64,000 nucleotides of DNA from Paracoccus sp. DMF-8 (GTDB lineage: Bacteria > Pseudomonadota > Alphaproteobacteria > Rhodobacterales > Rhodobacteraceae), in NCBI RefSeq assembly GCF_029309835.1, contig NZ_JARJHL010000011.1:1-64000 (forward strand). The letters are read 5' to 3'. The notes below the pieces were generated by a model that was given only the letters and a program-made list of their open reading frames with translations, ran no database searches and was not told the origin of the DNA. The translations under genes and the position numbers were made by a program. How positions within the stretch are numbered: the first letter of the stretch is position 1; the number at the start of each line of letters is the position of its first letter. Below, one piece after another: positions 1-8,041 of this stretch.

Positions 1-27
1 AAACCCATCGCCGGCAAGAAGAAATAA
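1..27 (+). CDS. rpsM: 30S ribosomal protein S13, C-terminal end (partial)
   Basis: The first 27 bases read KPIAGKKK then TAA, the lysine-rich tail typical of S13. The gene lies immediately before rpsK, as in the conserved alpha operon order rpsM-rpsK-rpoA-rplQ. Only the last eight codons are in the window, so the call rests mainly on synteny. S13 sits in the head of the small subunit and contacts the A- and P-site tRNAs. Confidence 0.8.
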   Translation, partial: KPIAGKKK

Positions 28-39
28 GGGGGCACAGGA

Positions 40-429
40 ATGGCACGCGATAAGACCCGCATCAAGCGCAAGGAACGCAAGAACATCGCTTCGGGCGTCG
101 CGCATGTGAATTCGTCGTTCAACAACACCAAGATCCTGATCTCGGACGTGCAGGGCAATGCGATCTCGTGGTCGTCGGCCGGCACCATGGGTTTCAAGGG
201 TTCGCGGAAATCGACCCCCTATGCCGCGCAGATGGCCGCAGAAGATGCAGGCAAGAAAGCGCAGGAACACGGCGTCCGCACGCTGGAAGTTGAAGTTCAG
301 GGCCCCGGTTCGGGTCGTGAATCGGCCCTGCGCGCGCTGGCTGCTGTCGGGTTCAACATCACCGCGATCCGTGACGTCAGCCCCATCGCGCATAACGGCT
401 GCCGCCCACCAAAGCGCCGCCGCGTCTGA
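40..429 (+). CDS. rpsK: 30S ribosomal protein S11
   Basis: A 129-residue protein of normal S11 length. It has the lysine-rich start [15 protein letters not shown], the central [12 protein letters not shown] segment, the GPGSGRESA loop and the tail [13 protein letters not shown], all diagnostic of bacterial S11. S11 forms part of the small-subunit platform near the mRNA exit. An AGG-containing ribosome-binding site (ggcacaggaa) precedes the ATG, 12 bases after the S13 stop. Co-transcribed with rpsM and rpoA. Confidence 0.98.
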   Translation: MARDKTRIKRKERKNIASGVAHVNSSFNNTKILISDVQGNAISWSSAGTMGFKGSRKSTPYAAQMAAEDAGKKAQEHGVRTLEVEVQGPGSGRESALRALAAVGFNITAIRDVSPIAHNGCRPPKRRRV

Positions 430-543
430 TTTCGGACAAATTCAGGCGTCCTGCGCATTTTGCGCGGGGCGCTCTATTCGCATTTCACCTCGGGCGTTCC
501 CGGCTTTCGGACATGGGCTGGGAACTGGTATGGAGGCCAACGC

Positions 544-1560
544 ATGATCCGCAAGAATTGGGCTGAACTGATCAAGCCGACCCAGCTTGACATCAAGCCT
601 GGTGCAGATGCGACCCGCGTGGCGACCGTCGTCGCCGAACCGCTGGAGCGGGGCTTTGGCCTGACGCTTGGCAACGCGCTGCGCCGTATCCTGCTGTCGT
701 CGCTGCAAGGCGCGGCAATCACCTCGGTCCAGATCGACAACGTCCTGCACGAGTTTTCCTCGGTCGCGGGCGTGCGCGAGGATGTGACCGATATCGTCCT
801 GAACCTCAAGGGCGTCACGCTGCGCATGGATGTCGACACGCCCAAGCGCCTGACGCTCTCGGCCAAGGGTCCGGGCGAGGTGCGCGCTGGCGACATCACC
901 GAAACCGCAGGCATCCAGGTCCTGAACCGCGACCACGTCATCTGTCACCTTGACGAGGGGGCGGAACTGCACATGGAACTGACCGTCCAGAACGGCAAGG
1001 GCTATGTCGCGGCCGACAAGAACCGTCCCGAGGATGCGCCCATCGGCCTGATTCCGATCGACGCGATCTTTTCGCCGGTGAAACGTGTCAGCTACGAAGT
1101 CACGCCCACCCGCGAAGGCCAGGTGCTGGATTGCGACAAGCTGACGATGAAGGTCGAAACCGACGGTTCGCTGACCCCGGAAGATGCCGTGGCCTATGCC
1201 GCGCGCATCCTGCAGGATCAGCTGTCGGTCTTCGTGAACTTCGAAGAGCCCGAGCAGGCTGGCCACAAGGATGCCGACGACGGTCTGGAATTCGACCCGC
1301 GTCTGCTGAAAAAGGTCGATGAGCTTGAGCTTTCGGTCCGTTCGGCGAACTGCCTGAAGAACGACAACATCGTCTATATCGGCGATCTGATCCAGAAAAC
1401 CGAGGCGGAGATGCTGCGCACCCCGAACTTCGGCCGCAAATCCCTGAATGAAATCAAGGAAGTGCTGTCGGGCATGGGCCTGCATCTGGGCATGGATGTC
1501 GTGGATTGGCCGCCGGAAAACATCGAAGACCTGGCCAAGCGTTTCGACGACCAGTTTTAA
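544..1560 (+). CDS. rpoA: DNA-directed RNA polymerase subunit alpha
   Basis: Encodes 338 residues starting [12 protein letters not shown], the alphaproteobacterial RpoA start. The frame is open upstream to 460, but the ATG at 544 follows a GGAGG motif (tatggaggccaacgc) and matches the family N-terminus. The N-terminal domain (about 1-235) carries the assembly signature [19 protein letters not shown]. The C-terminal domain (about 255-325) shows the helix-hairpin-helix pattern [14 protein letters not shown], which contacts UP elements and activators. The subunit dimerises and nucleates polymerase assembly. No frameshift is seen. Confidence 0.99.
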   Translation: MIRKNWAELIKPTQLDIKPGADATRVATVVAEPLERGFGLTLGNALRRILLSSLQGAAITSVQIDNVLHEFSSVAGVREDVTDIVLNLKGVTLRMDVDTPKRLTLSAKGPGEVRAGDITETAGIQVLNRDHVICHLDEGAELHMELTVQNGKGYVAADKNRPEDAPIGLIPIDAIFSPVKRVSYEVTPTREGQVLDCDKLTMKVETDGSLTPEDAVAYAARILQDQLSVFVNFEEPEQAGHKDADDGLEFDPRLLKKVDELELSVRSANCLKNDNIVYIGDLIQKTEAEMLRTPNFGRKSLNEIKEVLSGMGLHLGMDVVDWPPENIEDLAKRFDDQF

Positions 1561-1566
1561 GGGAGT

Positions 1567-1620
1567 GGTGGGGTAAAACCCCACCCTACGACCACCGGTA
1601 GGGTGGGGTTTCACCCCACC
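1567..1620. repeat. Nested inverted repeat between rpoA and rplQ
   Basis: Two 23-base arms, 1567-1589 and 1598-1620, are reverse complements with one mismatch and an 8-base spacer. Each arm is itself nearly palindromic (ggtgggg/ccccacc), so either a long cruciform or two small hairpins can form. It lies inside the ribosomal operon and would be transcribed. Such GTAGGGTGGG-type palindromes resemble dispersed REP-like elements. It could also act as a processing or attenuation hairpin. A run of T is absent, so it is not a canonical terminator. Confidence 0.8.
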
Positions 1621-1711
1621 TTTCCGAGCCCTGGGCAATCTTGCCCCAAGGAGAGTGGCCCGCACGCATGGGTTGCCCGGACAAAGCAAAAGACGTGAAT
1701 AGGAGATCATC

Positions 1712-2134
1712 ATGCGTCACGCCAGCGGTTACCGCCGCCTGAACCGTACCCACGAACACCGCAAGGCGATGTTCGCCAACATGGCCGGCTCACTCATCGA
1801 GCACGAGCAGATCAAGACGACCCTGCCCAAGGCCAAGGAACTGCGTCCGATCATCGAAAAGCTGATCACCCTTGCCAAGCGCGGCGATCTGCACGCCCGC
1901 CGTCAGGCCGCCTCGCAGCTGAAGCAGGATCAGCATGTCGCGCGCCTGTTCGAAATCCTCGGCCCGCGCTTCAAGGAACGCAATGGCGGTTACGTCCGCG
2001 TCCTGAAGGCCGGTTTCCGTTACGGCGACATGGCGCCGATGGCGATCATCGAATTCGTTGACCGTGACGTCAGCGCCAAGGGCGCTGCCGACCGCGCGCG
2101 GCTGGAAGCCGAAGAGGTTTCGGGCGAAGAATGA
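1712..2134 (+). CDS. rplQ: 50S ribosomal protein L17
   Basis: A 140-residue protein starting [20 protein letters not shown], the near-invariant L17 N-terminus, with [12 protein letters not shown] and the glycine/tyrosine-rich RNNGGYVRV-type segment ([11 protein letters not shown]). L17 lies near the peptide exit tunnel on the large subunit. The ATG follows an AGGAGAT ribosome-binding site. It is the last gene of the alpha operon and is followed by a strong intrinsic terminator. The slightly long acidic tail (EAEEVSGEE) is common in Rhodobacterales. Confidence 0.98.
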   Translation: MRHASGYRRLNRTHEHRKAMFANMAGSLIEHEQIKTTLPKAKELRPIIEKLITLAKRGDLHARRQAASQLKQDQHVARLFEILGPRFKERNGGYVRVLKAGFRYGDMAPMAIIEFVDRDVSAKGAADRARLEAEEVSGEE

Positions 2135-2172
2135 TTCGCCTCGGCCGCTTCGCGGTCATGAAAACGATCCGG

Positions 2173-2208
2173 ATACCCCGAAGATCTGTCTTCGGGGTAT
2201 TATTTTTT
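2173..2208 (+). terminator. Intrinsic terminator of the alpha operon
   Basis: A perfect 12-base-pair stem (ataccccgaaga at 2173-2184 with tcttcggggtat at 2189-2200), a 4-base loop and a T-rich tail tatttttt at 2201-2208. It lies 38 bases after the rplQ stop. This is the clearest Rho-independent terminator in the window. Confidence 0.93.
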
Positions 2209-2446
2209 CGTGATGGGTGCTGGCAGGCTCTGGGCGAAAAGTGACCGAAGGGCGATCAGGCAGCCAGTTGGCGCGGCGAAAACCGCAAAAGACCGCTGGA
2301 ATCGCCAAAATCCATGCCTAAATGAAAAAGCATCAGAATCTTCGCCATCGTCCGGGTATTGTGGACTTTTTAACTTATTTCCGACTAGACTGGGCCATCC
2401 ATACGATACTCATGGATGTCCCCGGGCACAATTTGTCTAAAGAGAT
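2209..2446 (+). other. Non-coding stretch upstream of luxR
   Basis: About 240 bases between the rplQ terminator and luxR. A 76-codon frame here (2210-2440) has no family-like features and overlaps the terminator tail, so I do not call it. The right half is AT-rich compared with its surroundings (around 2341-2446) and probably holds the luxR promoter, plus the dyad listed separately. Confidence 0.5.
2396..2418 (+). promoter_or_regulatory. Candidate operator dyad upstream of luxR
   Basis: Inverted repeat catccat (2396-2402) and atggatg (2412-2418) around a 9-base centre, 28 bases before the luxR ATG. The size resembles LuxR-type lux boxes (about 18-20 bases), and the position would suit autoregulation. 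No match to a named consensus is claimed. Confidence 0.35.
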
Positions 2447-3058
2447 ATGTCTTCACGCGCTGAAATCAACGCAATCCTGCAAAAGCTGAGGAAGCTGTCC
2501 CCCTCGGGCTACTTCATCGGATTGCATATCCGTTTCGCTGCACCCCTCATGCAGTTCCAGACCTATCCGGAAAAGTGGTCTCAGCGCTATTCCGAACGCG
2601 CATACGCTTTGCGCGACCCCACGATCGCCTGGGGCTTTTCGACGACGGGCGCCTGTCGATGGAGCGTGTTGCCGATCCCGGATCCCTTTTCGATCCTGCA
2701 GGACGCCGCCGATCACGGCCTGACCTATGGACTTGCCCCATCGCACGGCCCGATGCAGTCGCGCACCATTGCCTGTTTCACACATAACAGGCGAGAATTC
2801 ACGGATGACGAGATCGATGCGGTCTCGACCATGATACGACGGCTTCACGACATCACAGAGCCGCCGGAGAGCCTGACGAAGGCTCAACAAGAAGCCCTCC
2901 GGTGTATCGCGGAAGGGGATCGTCATGCGGCAGCGGCTGCTAAACTTGGGATCACGGAAAGCGCCTTCAAGGCGCGGCTGATATCGGCGCGGGAAAGACT
3001 GATGGCCCGCACGACGGCCGAGGCGCTGCAGCGGGCCAAGGATTACCGTCTTCTGTAG
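2447..3058 (+). CDS. LuxR-family quorum-sensing transcriptional regulator
   Basis: A 203-residue protein. Residues about 20-140 look like an autoinducer-binding domain: the KWSQRYSERAYALRDP stretch matches the W-x3-Y-x4-Y-x3-DP pattern that lines the acyl-homoserine-lactone pocket. A C-terminal GerE-type helix-turn-helix follows (about 144-200), beginning LTKAQQEALRCIAEG and containing AAAAKLGITESAFKARL. Being directly upstream of a luxI homologue on the same strand suggests it is the cognate receptor. The receptor presumably binds acyl-HSL in the cytoplasm and controls its own locus and other genes. The start follows an AAAGAGA site. Confidence 0.9.
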   Translation: MSSRAEINAILQKLRKLSPSGYFIGLHIRFAAPLMQFQTYPEKWSQRYSERAYALRDPTIAWGFSTTGACRWSVLPIPDPFSILQDAADHGLTYGLAPSHGPMQSRTIACFTHNRREFTDDEIDAVSTMIRRLHDITEPPESLTKAQQEALRCIAEGDRHAAAAAKLGITESAFKARLISARERLMARTTAEALQRAKDYRLL

Positions 3059-3117
3059 GGCGGTGCTCAATCGTTCGCATATGCCTGAGGGTTACCCCTA
3101 AACCCCAGGAGACGACC

Positions 3118-3708
3118 ATGCAAACCACCACGCTTTCTTACTCGAACCTGCACAACCACGGCGAACTGTTCGCAAATGTCTTTCGCGCTCGCAAACAGAG
3201 CTTCATCATCCAGAAAAACTGGGATCTGCCCCAGACCGACGATATGGAGTTCGACCAGTATGACACCCCCTTCAGCCGTTGGGTGGCTATCCATGACTTC
3301 GACCGCGTCCTTGCCGGTGTCCGGCTGACCCCTTCGACCGCCCGCTGCGGCATGTATTCCTACATGATCCGCGATGCCCAACTGGGTCTTCTGGGCGGTT
3401 CGATCCCCAAGGACCTGCTGGATGATGTCGCGCCGGTCGAACCCGGCACATGGGAGGCCAGCCGCCTGTTCGTCGACCATTCGACCCCGCAGGCGCAGCG
3501 CCGCAGCGTCCACAAACACCTTCTGCAAGAGATGACCGGCTCTGCTCGCGCGCTTGGTGCGGTCAAGCTGGTCGCGCTGGTCGCGGCGACATGGCCGCGC
3601 TGGCTGCTGCCGACGGGTCTGGATGTCCAGCCTCTGGGTCGGGTGATGTGGATTGATGACGGCTATTTCCAATGCGTCTCGATCAACCTCGCGGCCAAGA
3701 TGCACTAG
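3118..3708 (+). CDS. Acyl-homoserine-lactone synthase (LuxI family)
   Basis: A 196-residue protein of normal LuxI length. Conserved landmarks are the FRARKQSFI segment followed by a tryptophan, the acidic motif DDMEFDQYD, FDRVLAGVRLTPS with its conserved arginine, and EASRLFVD. It joins S-adenosylmethionine and an acyl-ACP to give N-acyl-homoserine lactone. It begins 59 bases after luxR with a good AGGAGAC ribosome-binding site, so the two genes may be co-transcribed. The acyl chain length cannot be told from the sequence. A GC-rich hairpin follows the stop. Confidence 0.95.
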   Translation: MQTTTLSYSNLHNHGELFANVFRARKQSFIIQKNWDLPQTDDMEFDQYDTPFSRWVAIHDFDRVLAGVRLTPSTARCGMYSYMIRDAQLGLLGGSIPKDLLDDVAPVEPGTWEASRLFVDHSTPQAQRRSVHKHLLQEMTGSARALGAVKLVALVAATWPRWLLPTGLDVQPLGRVMWIDDGYFQCVSINLAAKMH

Positions 3709-3717
3709 GCCGATGCG

Positions 3718-3745
3718 GGCCGCGGGGGCTTTTACCCCCGCGGCC
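3718..3745 (+). terminator. GC-rich hairpin after luxI
   Basis: An 11-base-pair stem (ggccgcggggg at 3718-3728 with cccccgcggcc at 3735-3745) and a 6-base loop, starting 10 bases after the luxI stop and ending 22 bases before rarA. No T tract follows, so termination may be partial. Confidence 0.45.
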
Positions 3746-3767
3746 TCCGGCGTAACATCGCGCCATC

Positions 3768-5096
3768 ATGGCAGATCTTTTCGACGGTCCGGAACCAGCC
3801 GCCCCTGCGGGCCGACCAGCCGCCAGGCCGCTGGCCGACCGCATCCGGCCGGCGCAACTGTCCGATGTCATCGGGCAGGCGAAGCTGCTTAGCCCGGACG
3901 GCCCGCTTGGCGCCATGCTGGCGGCGGGCAGCCTGTCGTCGCTGATCCTGTGGGGGCCGCCCGGTGTCGGCAAGACCACGATCGCGCGTCTGCTGGCGCG
4001 CAGATCGGACCGGCATTTCGTCCAGATCTCGGCGATCTTTTCGGGCGTCGCCGACCTGCGCAAGGTGTTCGAGGCGGCGCGGCTGCGCCACGATCAGGGC
4101 CGCGGCACGCTGTTGTTCGTGGATGAGATCCACCGTTTCAACAAGGCGCAACAGGACAGCTTCCTGCCCTATGTGGAGGATGGCACCATTGTTCTGGTCG
4201 GCGCCACCACGGAAAATCCCAGTTTCGAACTGAACGCGGCGCTGCTGTCGCGCGCGCAGGTGCTGATTCTGGAACGGCTGAGCCTGACCGATCTGGAACT
4301 GCTGGCGCAGCGGGCGGAAAAGGACATGGGCCGCGCGCTGCCGCTGACAGGCGAGGCGCGCGACCGCCTGCTGGAAATGGCGGACGGGGACGGGCGCGCC
4401 GCGCTGAACCTGATCGAACAGGTCATGGCCTGGAAGGTCACGGGCAAGCTGGATCCCGACGCCCTGTCGAAACGCCTGATGCGGCGCGCGGCGAAATACG
4501 ACAAATCGGGCGATGAACATTACAACCTGATTTCCGCCCTGCACAAATCGGTGCGCGGCTCTGACCCGGATGCCGCGCTTTACTGGTTTGCCCGCATGCT
4601 GGAGGGGGGCGAGGATCCGCGCTATCTGGCCCGCCGCATCACCCGCATGGCGGTCGAGGATATCGGTCTGGCCGATCCCGCCGCGCAGCGTCACTGTCTG
4701 GATGCCTGGGCGCTTTACGAACGCCTTGGTTCCCCCGAGGGAGAGCTTGCCTTGGCGCAGGCCGTGGTTTACCTCGCCCTGGCGCCGAAATCCAACGCGG
4801 TCTATGTCGCCTACAAGGCCGCCCGCGATCTGGCGCGGCGCACGGGCAGCCAGATGCCGCCCGCCCATATCCTGAACGCCCCGACCGAATTGATGAAGGG
4901 GCAGGGCTACGGCGCGGGCTATGCCTATGACCATGATGCCGAAGACGGTTTTTCGGGGCAGAATTATTTTCCGGACGGCATGAACCGCCCGGTCCTCTAT
5001 ACGCCGGTCGAACGCGGATTCGAACGGGAACTGAAAAAGCGCGTGGAATGGTTCGCCGGCCTGCGCCAGAAGCGGCGCGGAGCGGAGCGCAAATGA
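3768..5096 (+). CDS. rarA: Replication-associated recombination protein A (AAA+ ATPase, MgsA/RarA)
   Basis: A 442-residue AAA+ protein in the clamp-loader branch. Walker A is GPPGVGKTT (residues about 63-71) and Walker B is LLFVDEIHRF (about 121-130). Sensor 1 is VGATTENPSFELN, and the MgsA C-terminal region includes NLISALHKSVRGSDPDAALYW. Family knowledge: RarA acts at stalled replication forks with SSB and polymerase. The stop overlaps the crcB start (ATGA), so it heads a translationally coupled run rarA-crcB-rluC-HAD-atp12. The gene is intact. Confidence 0.96.
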   Translation: MADLFDGPEPAAPAGRPAARPLADRIRPAQLSDVIGQAKLLSPDGPLGAMLAAGSLSSLILWGPPGVGKTTIARLLARRSDRHFVQISAIFSGVADLRKVFEAARLRHDQGRGTLLFVDEIHRFNKAQQDSFLPYVEDGTIVLVGATTENPSFELNAALLSRAQVLILERLSLTDLELLAQRAEKDMGRALPLTGEARDRLLEMADGDGRAALNLIEQVMAWKVTGKLDPDALSKRLMRRAAKYDKSGDEHYNLISALHKSVRGSDPDAALYWFARMLEGGEDPRYLARRITRMAVEDIGLADPAAQRHCLDAWALYERLGSPEGELALAQAVVYLALAPKSNAVYVAYKAARDLARRTGSQMPPAHILNAPTELMKGQGYGAGYAYDHDAEDGFSGQNYFPDGMNRPVLYTPVERGFERELKKRVEWFAGLRQKRRGAERK

Positions 5097-5467
5097 ACAA
5101 CACATTCCTGCATGTCGCCCTGGGCGGCGCGATCGGTTCGGTTGCGCGCTACGGCGTCAATATCATGACGACGCGGCTGGCGCCGGGGCTGCCCTGGGGC
5201 ACATTGACCGTGAATATTCTGGGCTCCCTGATCATGGGGCTGGTTGCGGCGTGGTTCGCCCTGCGCGGCGGGCAGCATCTGGCGCCTTTTGTGATGACCG
5301 GGGTTCTGGGCGGATTCACGACCTTTTCCGCCTTTTCGCTGGACACGATGACCCTGTGGGAACGCGGTGACCAGATGCTGGCCCTGGGCTATGTCTTCGG
5401 CTCGGTCATGCTGTCGCTGGCGGCCATCGCGCTTGGCCTTTCGGCCGGCCGGGCGTTGCTGGCATGA
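5093..5467 (+). CDS. crcB: Fluoride ion channel CrcB/Fluc
   Basis: A 124-residue protein with four hydrophobic segments. Signature motifs are GGAIGSVARYGVN near the N-terminus, GTLTVNILGSLIMG (with the pore-lining Asn) and GVLGGFTTFSAFSLDT (the phenylalanine box). Fluc channels are dual-topology dimers that export fluoride. The ATG at 5093 overlaps the rarA stop, which gives the start; an upstream in-frame extension would lie inside rarA. No fluoride riboswitch is expected or seen because the gene sits inside an operon. The stop overlaps the rluC start. Confidence 0.96.
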   Translation: MNNTFLHVALGGAIGSVARYGVNIMTTRLAPGLPWGTLTVNILGSLIMGLVAAWFALRGGQHLAPFVMTGVLGGFTTFSAFSLDTMTLWERGDQMLALGYVFGSVMLSLAAIALGLSAGRALLA

Positions 5468-6513
5468 GCGCGGTTCAGGTGGTCCGCATCGGCGCGGACG
5501 AAGGCGACCAGCGGCTGGATCGCTGGCTGAAGCGGAAATTCCCGCAACTGACGCAGGGCGCCGTCGAAAAGATGTGCCGCACCGGGCAATTGCGCGTCGA
5601 TGGTGGCCGGGTCAAGGCCAACACCCGGATCGAGGCGGGGCAGGAGGTCCGCGTGCCGCCGCTGCCGGATGCACCGCCCGAACCGCGCGCCCGCGCGGGT
5701 CAAGGCCCTGAACAGTTCGGATGCCGAGATGATTCAGGCTGCCGTGCTGTGGCGCGACGAACATGTCATTGCGCTGAACAAGCCGCCGGGCTTGCCGTCG
5801 CAGGGCGGATCGGGGCAGGGCAATCGTCACGTCGATGGCCTGACCGAGGCGCTGAAATTCGGCTACAAGGAACGGCCGAAACTGGTTCACCGGCTGGACA
5901 AGGACACCTCTGGCGTCCTGCTGCTGGCGCGCACCGACCGCGTCGCCCGCGCCCTGTCCGAGGCGTTTCGCCACCGTGCCACCCGCAAGATCTATTGGGC
6001 GGCGGTGGCGGGCGGTGCCGAGATCCGCGCATGGGTTCGATCAAATACGGGCTGGCCAAGGCGCCGGGGCGTGGGCGCATGGGCGAAGGCGAAAAGATGA
6101 TCTGCGTCCATCCCGCCCGCCTGTCCGAGGTCGAGGGCGCAAAGCGCGCCCACAGCGATTATGCGGTGCTGGATGCGCTTGGCACGCGCGCGGCATGGGT
6201 CGCGCTGGTGCCGATCACCGGGCGCACCCATCAGCTGCGCGCCCATATGGCCGAAATCGGCCATCCGATTGTTGGCGATGGCAAATATGGCGGCTCGGGT
6301 CAGGAAAACCTGGGCGATGGCTGGGGGGCGCAACTGGGCGGCGAAATCAGCCGCAAGCTGCATCTGCATGCGCGATCCATCCGGTTCGAGCATCCGATCA
6401 CGAAAAAGCCGGTCACCATCACCGCGCCGCTGCCCGAACATATGCTGCGCACCTGCGAAACCTCGGGCTGGTCGGAAAACGACGTGCCCGCCGATCCCTT
6501 TGCCGAGGAATGA
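5464..6513 (+). CDS. rluC: 23S rRNA pseudouridine synthase, RluC/RluD family (frameshifted in this sequence)
   Basis: An N-terminal S4 RNA-binding domain (DQRLDRWLKRKFPQLTQG) is followed by the RluA-type catalytic domain with HRLDKDTSGVLLLARTDRVA (catalytic Asp) and ITGRTHQLRAHMAEIGHPIVGD. The frame changes twice: near 5690, in a GCGCGCCCGCGCGGG tract, and back near 6030. Family sequence continues across both breaks, so one inserted and one deleted base would restore an intact protein of about 349 residues. I infer sequencing indels. The ATG overlaps the crcB stop, and the TGA overlaps the next gene. Confidence 0.88.
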   Translation: MSAVQVVRIGADEGDQRLDRWLKRKFPQLTQGAVEKMCRTGQLRVDGGRVKANTRIEAGQEVRVPPLPDAPPEPRARAGQGPEQFGCRDDSGCRAVARRTCHCAEQAAGLAVAGRIGAGQSSRRWPDRGAEIRLQGTAETGSPAGQGHLWRPAAGAHRPRRPRPVRGVSPPCHPQDLLGGGGGRCRDPRMGSIKYGLAKAPGRGRMGEGEKMICVHPARLSEVEGAKRAHSDYAVLDALGTRAAWVALVPITGRTHQLRAHMAEIGHPIVGDGKYGGSGQENLGDGWGAQLGGEISRKLHLHARSIRFEHPITKKPVTITAPLPEHMLRTCETSGWSENDVPADPFAEE

Positions 6514-7172
6514 TGAAACTGGTCGTCTTTGACGTGGATGGAACGCTGGTCGACAGCCAGCAGATGATCGTCGGCTCGATGAATGCGGGTTTCGAGGATG
6601 CGGGCCTTGCGCCCATCGACCGCCAGCAGGTGCTGTCCATCGTCGGCCTGTCGCTACCTGTCGCCGTCGCCGAACTGACCCCGGATGTCGCGCCCGAAAC
6701 CCGACCAAAGGTCGTTGACGGCTATCGCGCCGCCTTTCAACGCTCGCGCATGCACGAAGGCGCGCCGTTGTATCCGGGCGCGCAGGACTGCCTGGACATG
6801 CTGGCCGCCCGCGACGATATCCTGCTGGCCATCGCCACGGGCAAAAGCCGTCGCGGTCTGGATGCCCTGGTCGAGACGCATGGCTGGCAGCCGCTGTTCG
6901 TCAGCCGCCAGACGGCGGATTTCCACCCCTCGAAACCGCATCCGGCGATGTTGCAGGCGGCGCTGGACGAGGCGCGGGTTGCCGCGGATCGCGCGGTGAT
7001 GGTCGGCGATACCGAATTCGACATCGCGATGGCGCTGTCCGCCGGGACCGGGGCTTATGGCGTCGGTTGGGGCTATCACCCGTCCGCGCGGCTGCTGTCG
7101 GCGGGTGCGGCGCTGGTCGCACCGGATTTCGCGGTGCTGTCGCGTGCCTTGCAGGAGTGGGCGGATGAGTGA
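6510..7172 (+). CDS. HAD-superfamily hydrolase (phosphoglycolate-phosphatase-like)
   Basis: About 220 residues. Motif I is VFDVDGTLVDSQQ (nucleophile and acid Asp), motif II is the ATGKSRRGL region, and motif III/IV is KPHPAMLQAAL then VMVGDTEFDIAMA. The helical cap between motifs I and II (about 20-90) fits the Gph/PGMB subfamily. The substrate cannot be fixed; sugar phosphates and 2-phosphoglycolate are typical. The start ATG overlaps the rluC stop (either 6510 or 6513). The TGA overlaps the next start, so it is translationally coupled. Confidence 0.9.
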   Translation: MMKLVVFDVDGTLVDSQQMIVGSMNAGFEDAGLAPIDRQQVLSIVGLSLPVAVAELTPDVAPETRPKVVDGYRAAFQRSRMHEGAPLYPGAQDCLDMLAARDDILLAIATGKSRRGLDALVETHGWQPLFVSRQTADFHPSKPHPAMLQAALDEARVAADRAVMVGDTEFDIAMALSAGTGAYGVGWGYHPSARLLSAGAALVAPDFAVLSRALQEWADE

Positions 7173-7910
7173 GTGGAAAGCCCGCCGGTTCTGGAAACAG
7201 GCCAGTGTCACCCGTGAAGGGGACGGCTGGACGGTCTTGCTGGACGACAGGCCCCTGCGCACCCCCGGCAAGCAGCCGCTGATCGTCCCGACCGAAGCCT
7301 TGGCGCAGAGCCATTGCCGCCGAATGGGACGCGCAGGGCGATATCATCCAGCCCGGTCAGATGCCGCTGACCCGCGCGGCGAATTCCGCCATCGAAAAGG
7401 TCCGTCCCCAGCAGCAGGCGGTGGCGGCGATGCTGGCCGAATACGGTGGTTCCGACCTGCTGTCCTACCGCGCCGACCAGCCCGAGGCGCTGGTGCGTCG
7501 TCAGGCCGAAGGCTGGGACCCGCTGATCGACTGGGCGGCGACCGAACTGGGCGCGCCGATCCGCATCACCGCACGGGTCAGTGCATGTACCTCAGGACGA
7601 TGACAGCCTGCGCAAATTGCGGGCAGAGGTCGATGCGCTGGACCCGTTCACCCTGACCGCGCTGCATGATCTGGTGACGCTGCCGGGGTCGCTGATCCTG
7701 GGTCTGGCCGTGCTGAAAGGCCGCCTGACAGCCGAGGAATCCCATGCGCTTGCCAGCATCGACGAAAAGTTCCAGGCCGAAAGATGGGGCGTCGATGACG
7801 AGGCAGAGGCGGCCGCAGCCGGGCGTTTGCAGGCAATTCGCGACGCCGAAAGGTTCTGGATGCTGCTGCAGGCCCAGGGGGGACCCAGCGTCAGCAGCCC
7901 AGAGCCTTGA
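7165..7910 (+). CDS. ATP12-family F1-ATPase assembly chaperone (frameshifted in this sequence)
   Basis: Three consecutive frames together give a normal ATP12 protein of about 248 residues. The N-terminus reads SEWKARRFWKQASV and LLDDRPLRTPGK. The middle has MPLTRAANSAIEKV and DLLSYRADQPEALV. The C-terminus has LTALHDLVTLPGSLILGLAVL. Shifts fall near 7310 and 7580. ATP12 binds the F1 alpha subunit during ATP synthase assembly and occurs in mitochondria and alphaproteobacteria. The first ATG overlaps the HAD gene stop, making this the last gene of the rarA run. I infer assembly indels and not a pseudogene. Confidence 0.85.
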
Positions 7911-8041
7911 CGCCGGGGCGCGGGTTCCTTCATGCTGAATGTCGAGGACGCCGATATCACTGGGGCCCCCTCTGGATTGATCGGTGCGCCTATAAAAGGC
8001 GTTACCAAGGTCGCGCCATAAACATAACAGTGGGGAAATTC

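Noticed and set aside
442..1713. A 423-codon minus-strand frame opposite rpoA
   Set aside because: Antisense to an essential conserved gene with no recognisable domain.
2210..2440. A 76-codon plus-strand frame after rplQ
   Set aside because: Starts at the end of the terminator, has no RBS and no conserved pattern; more likely the luxR promoter region.
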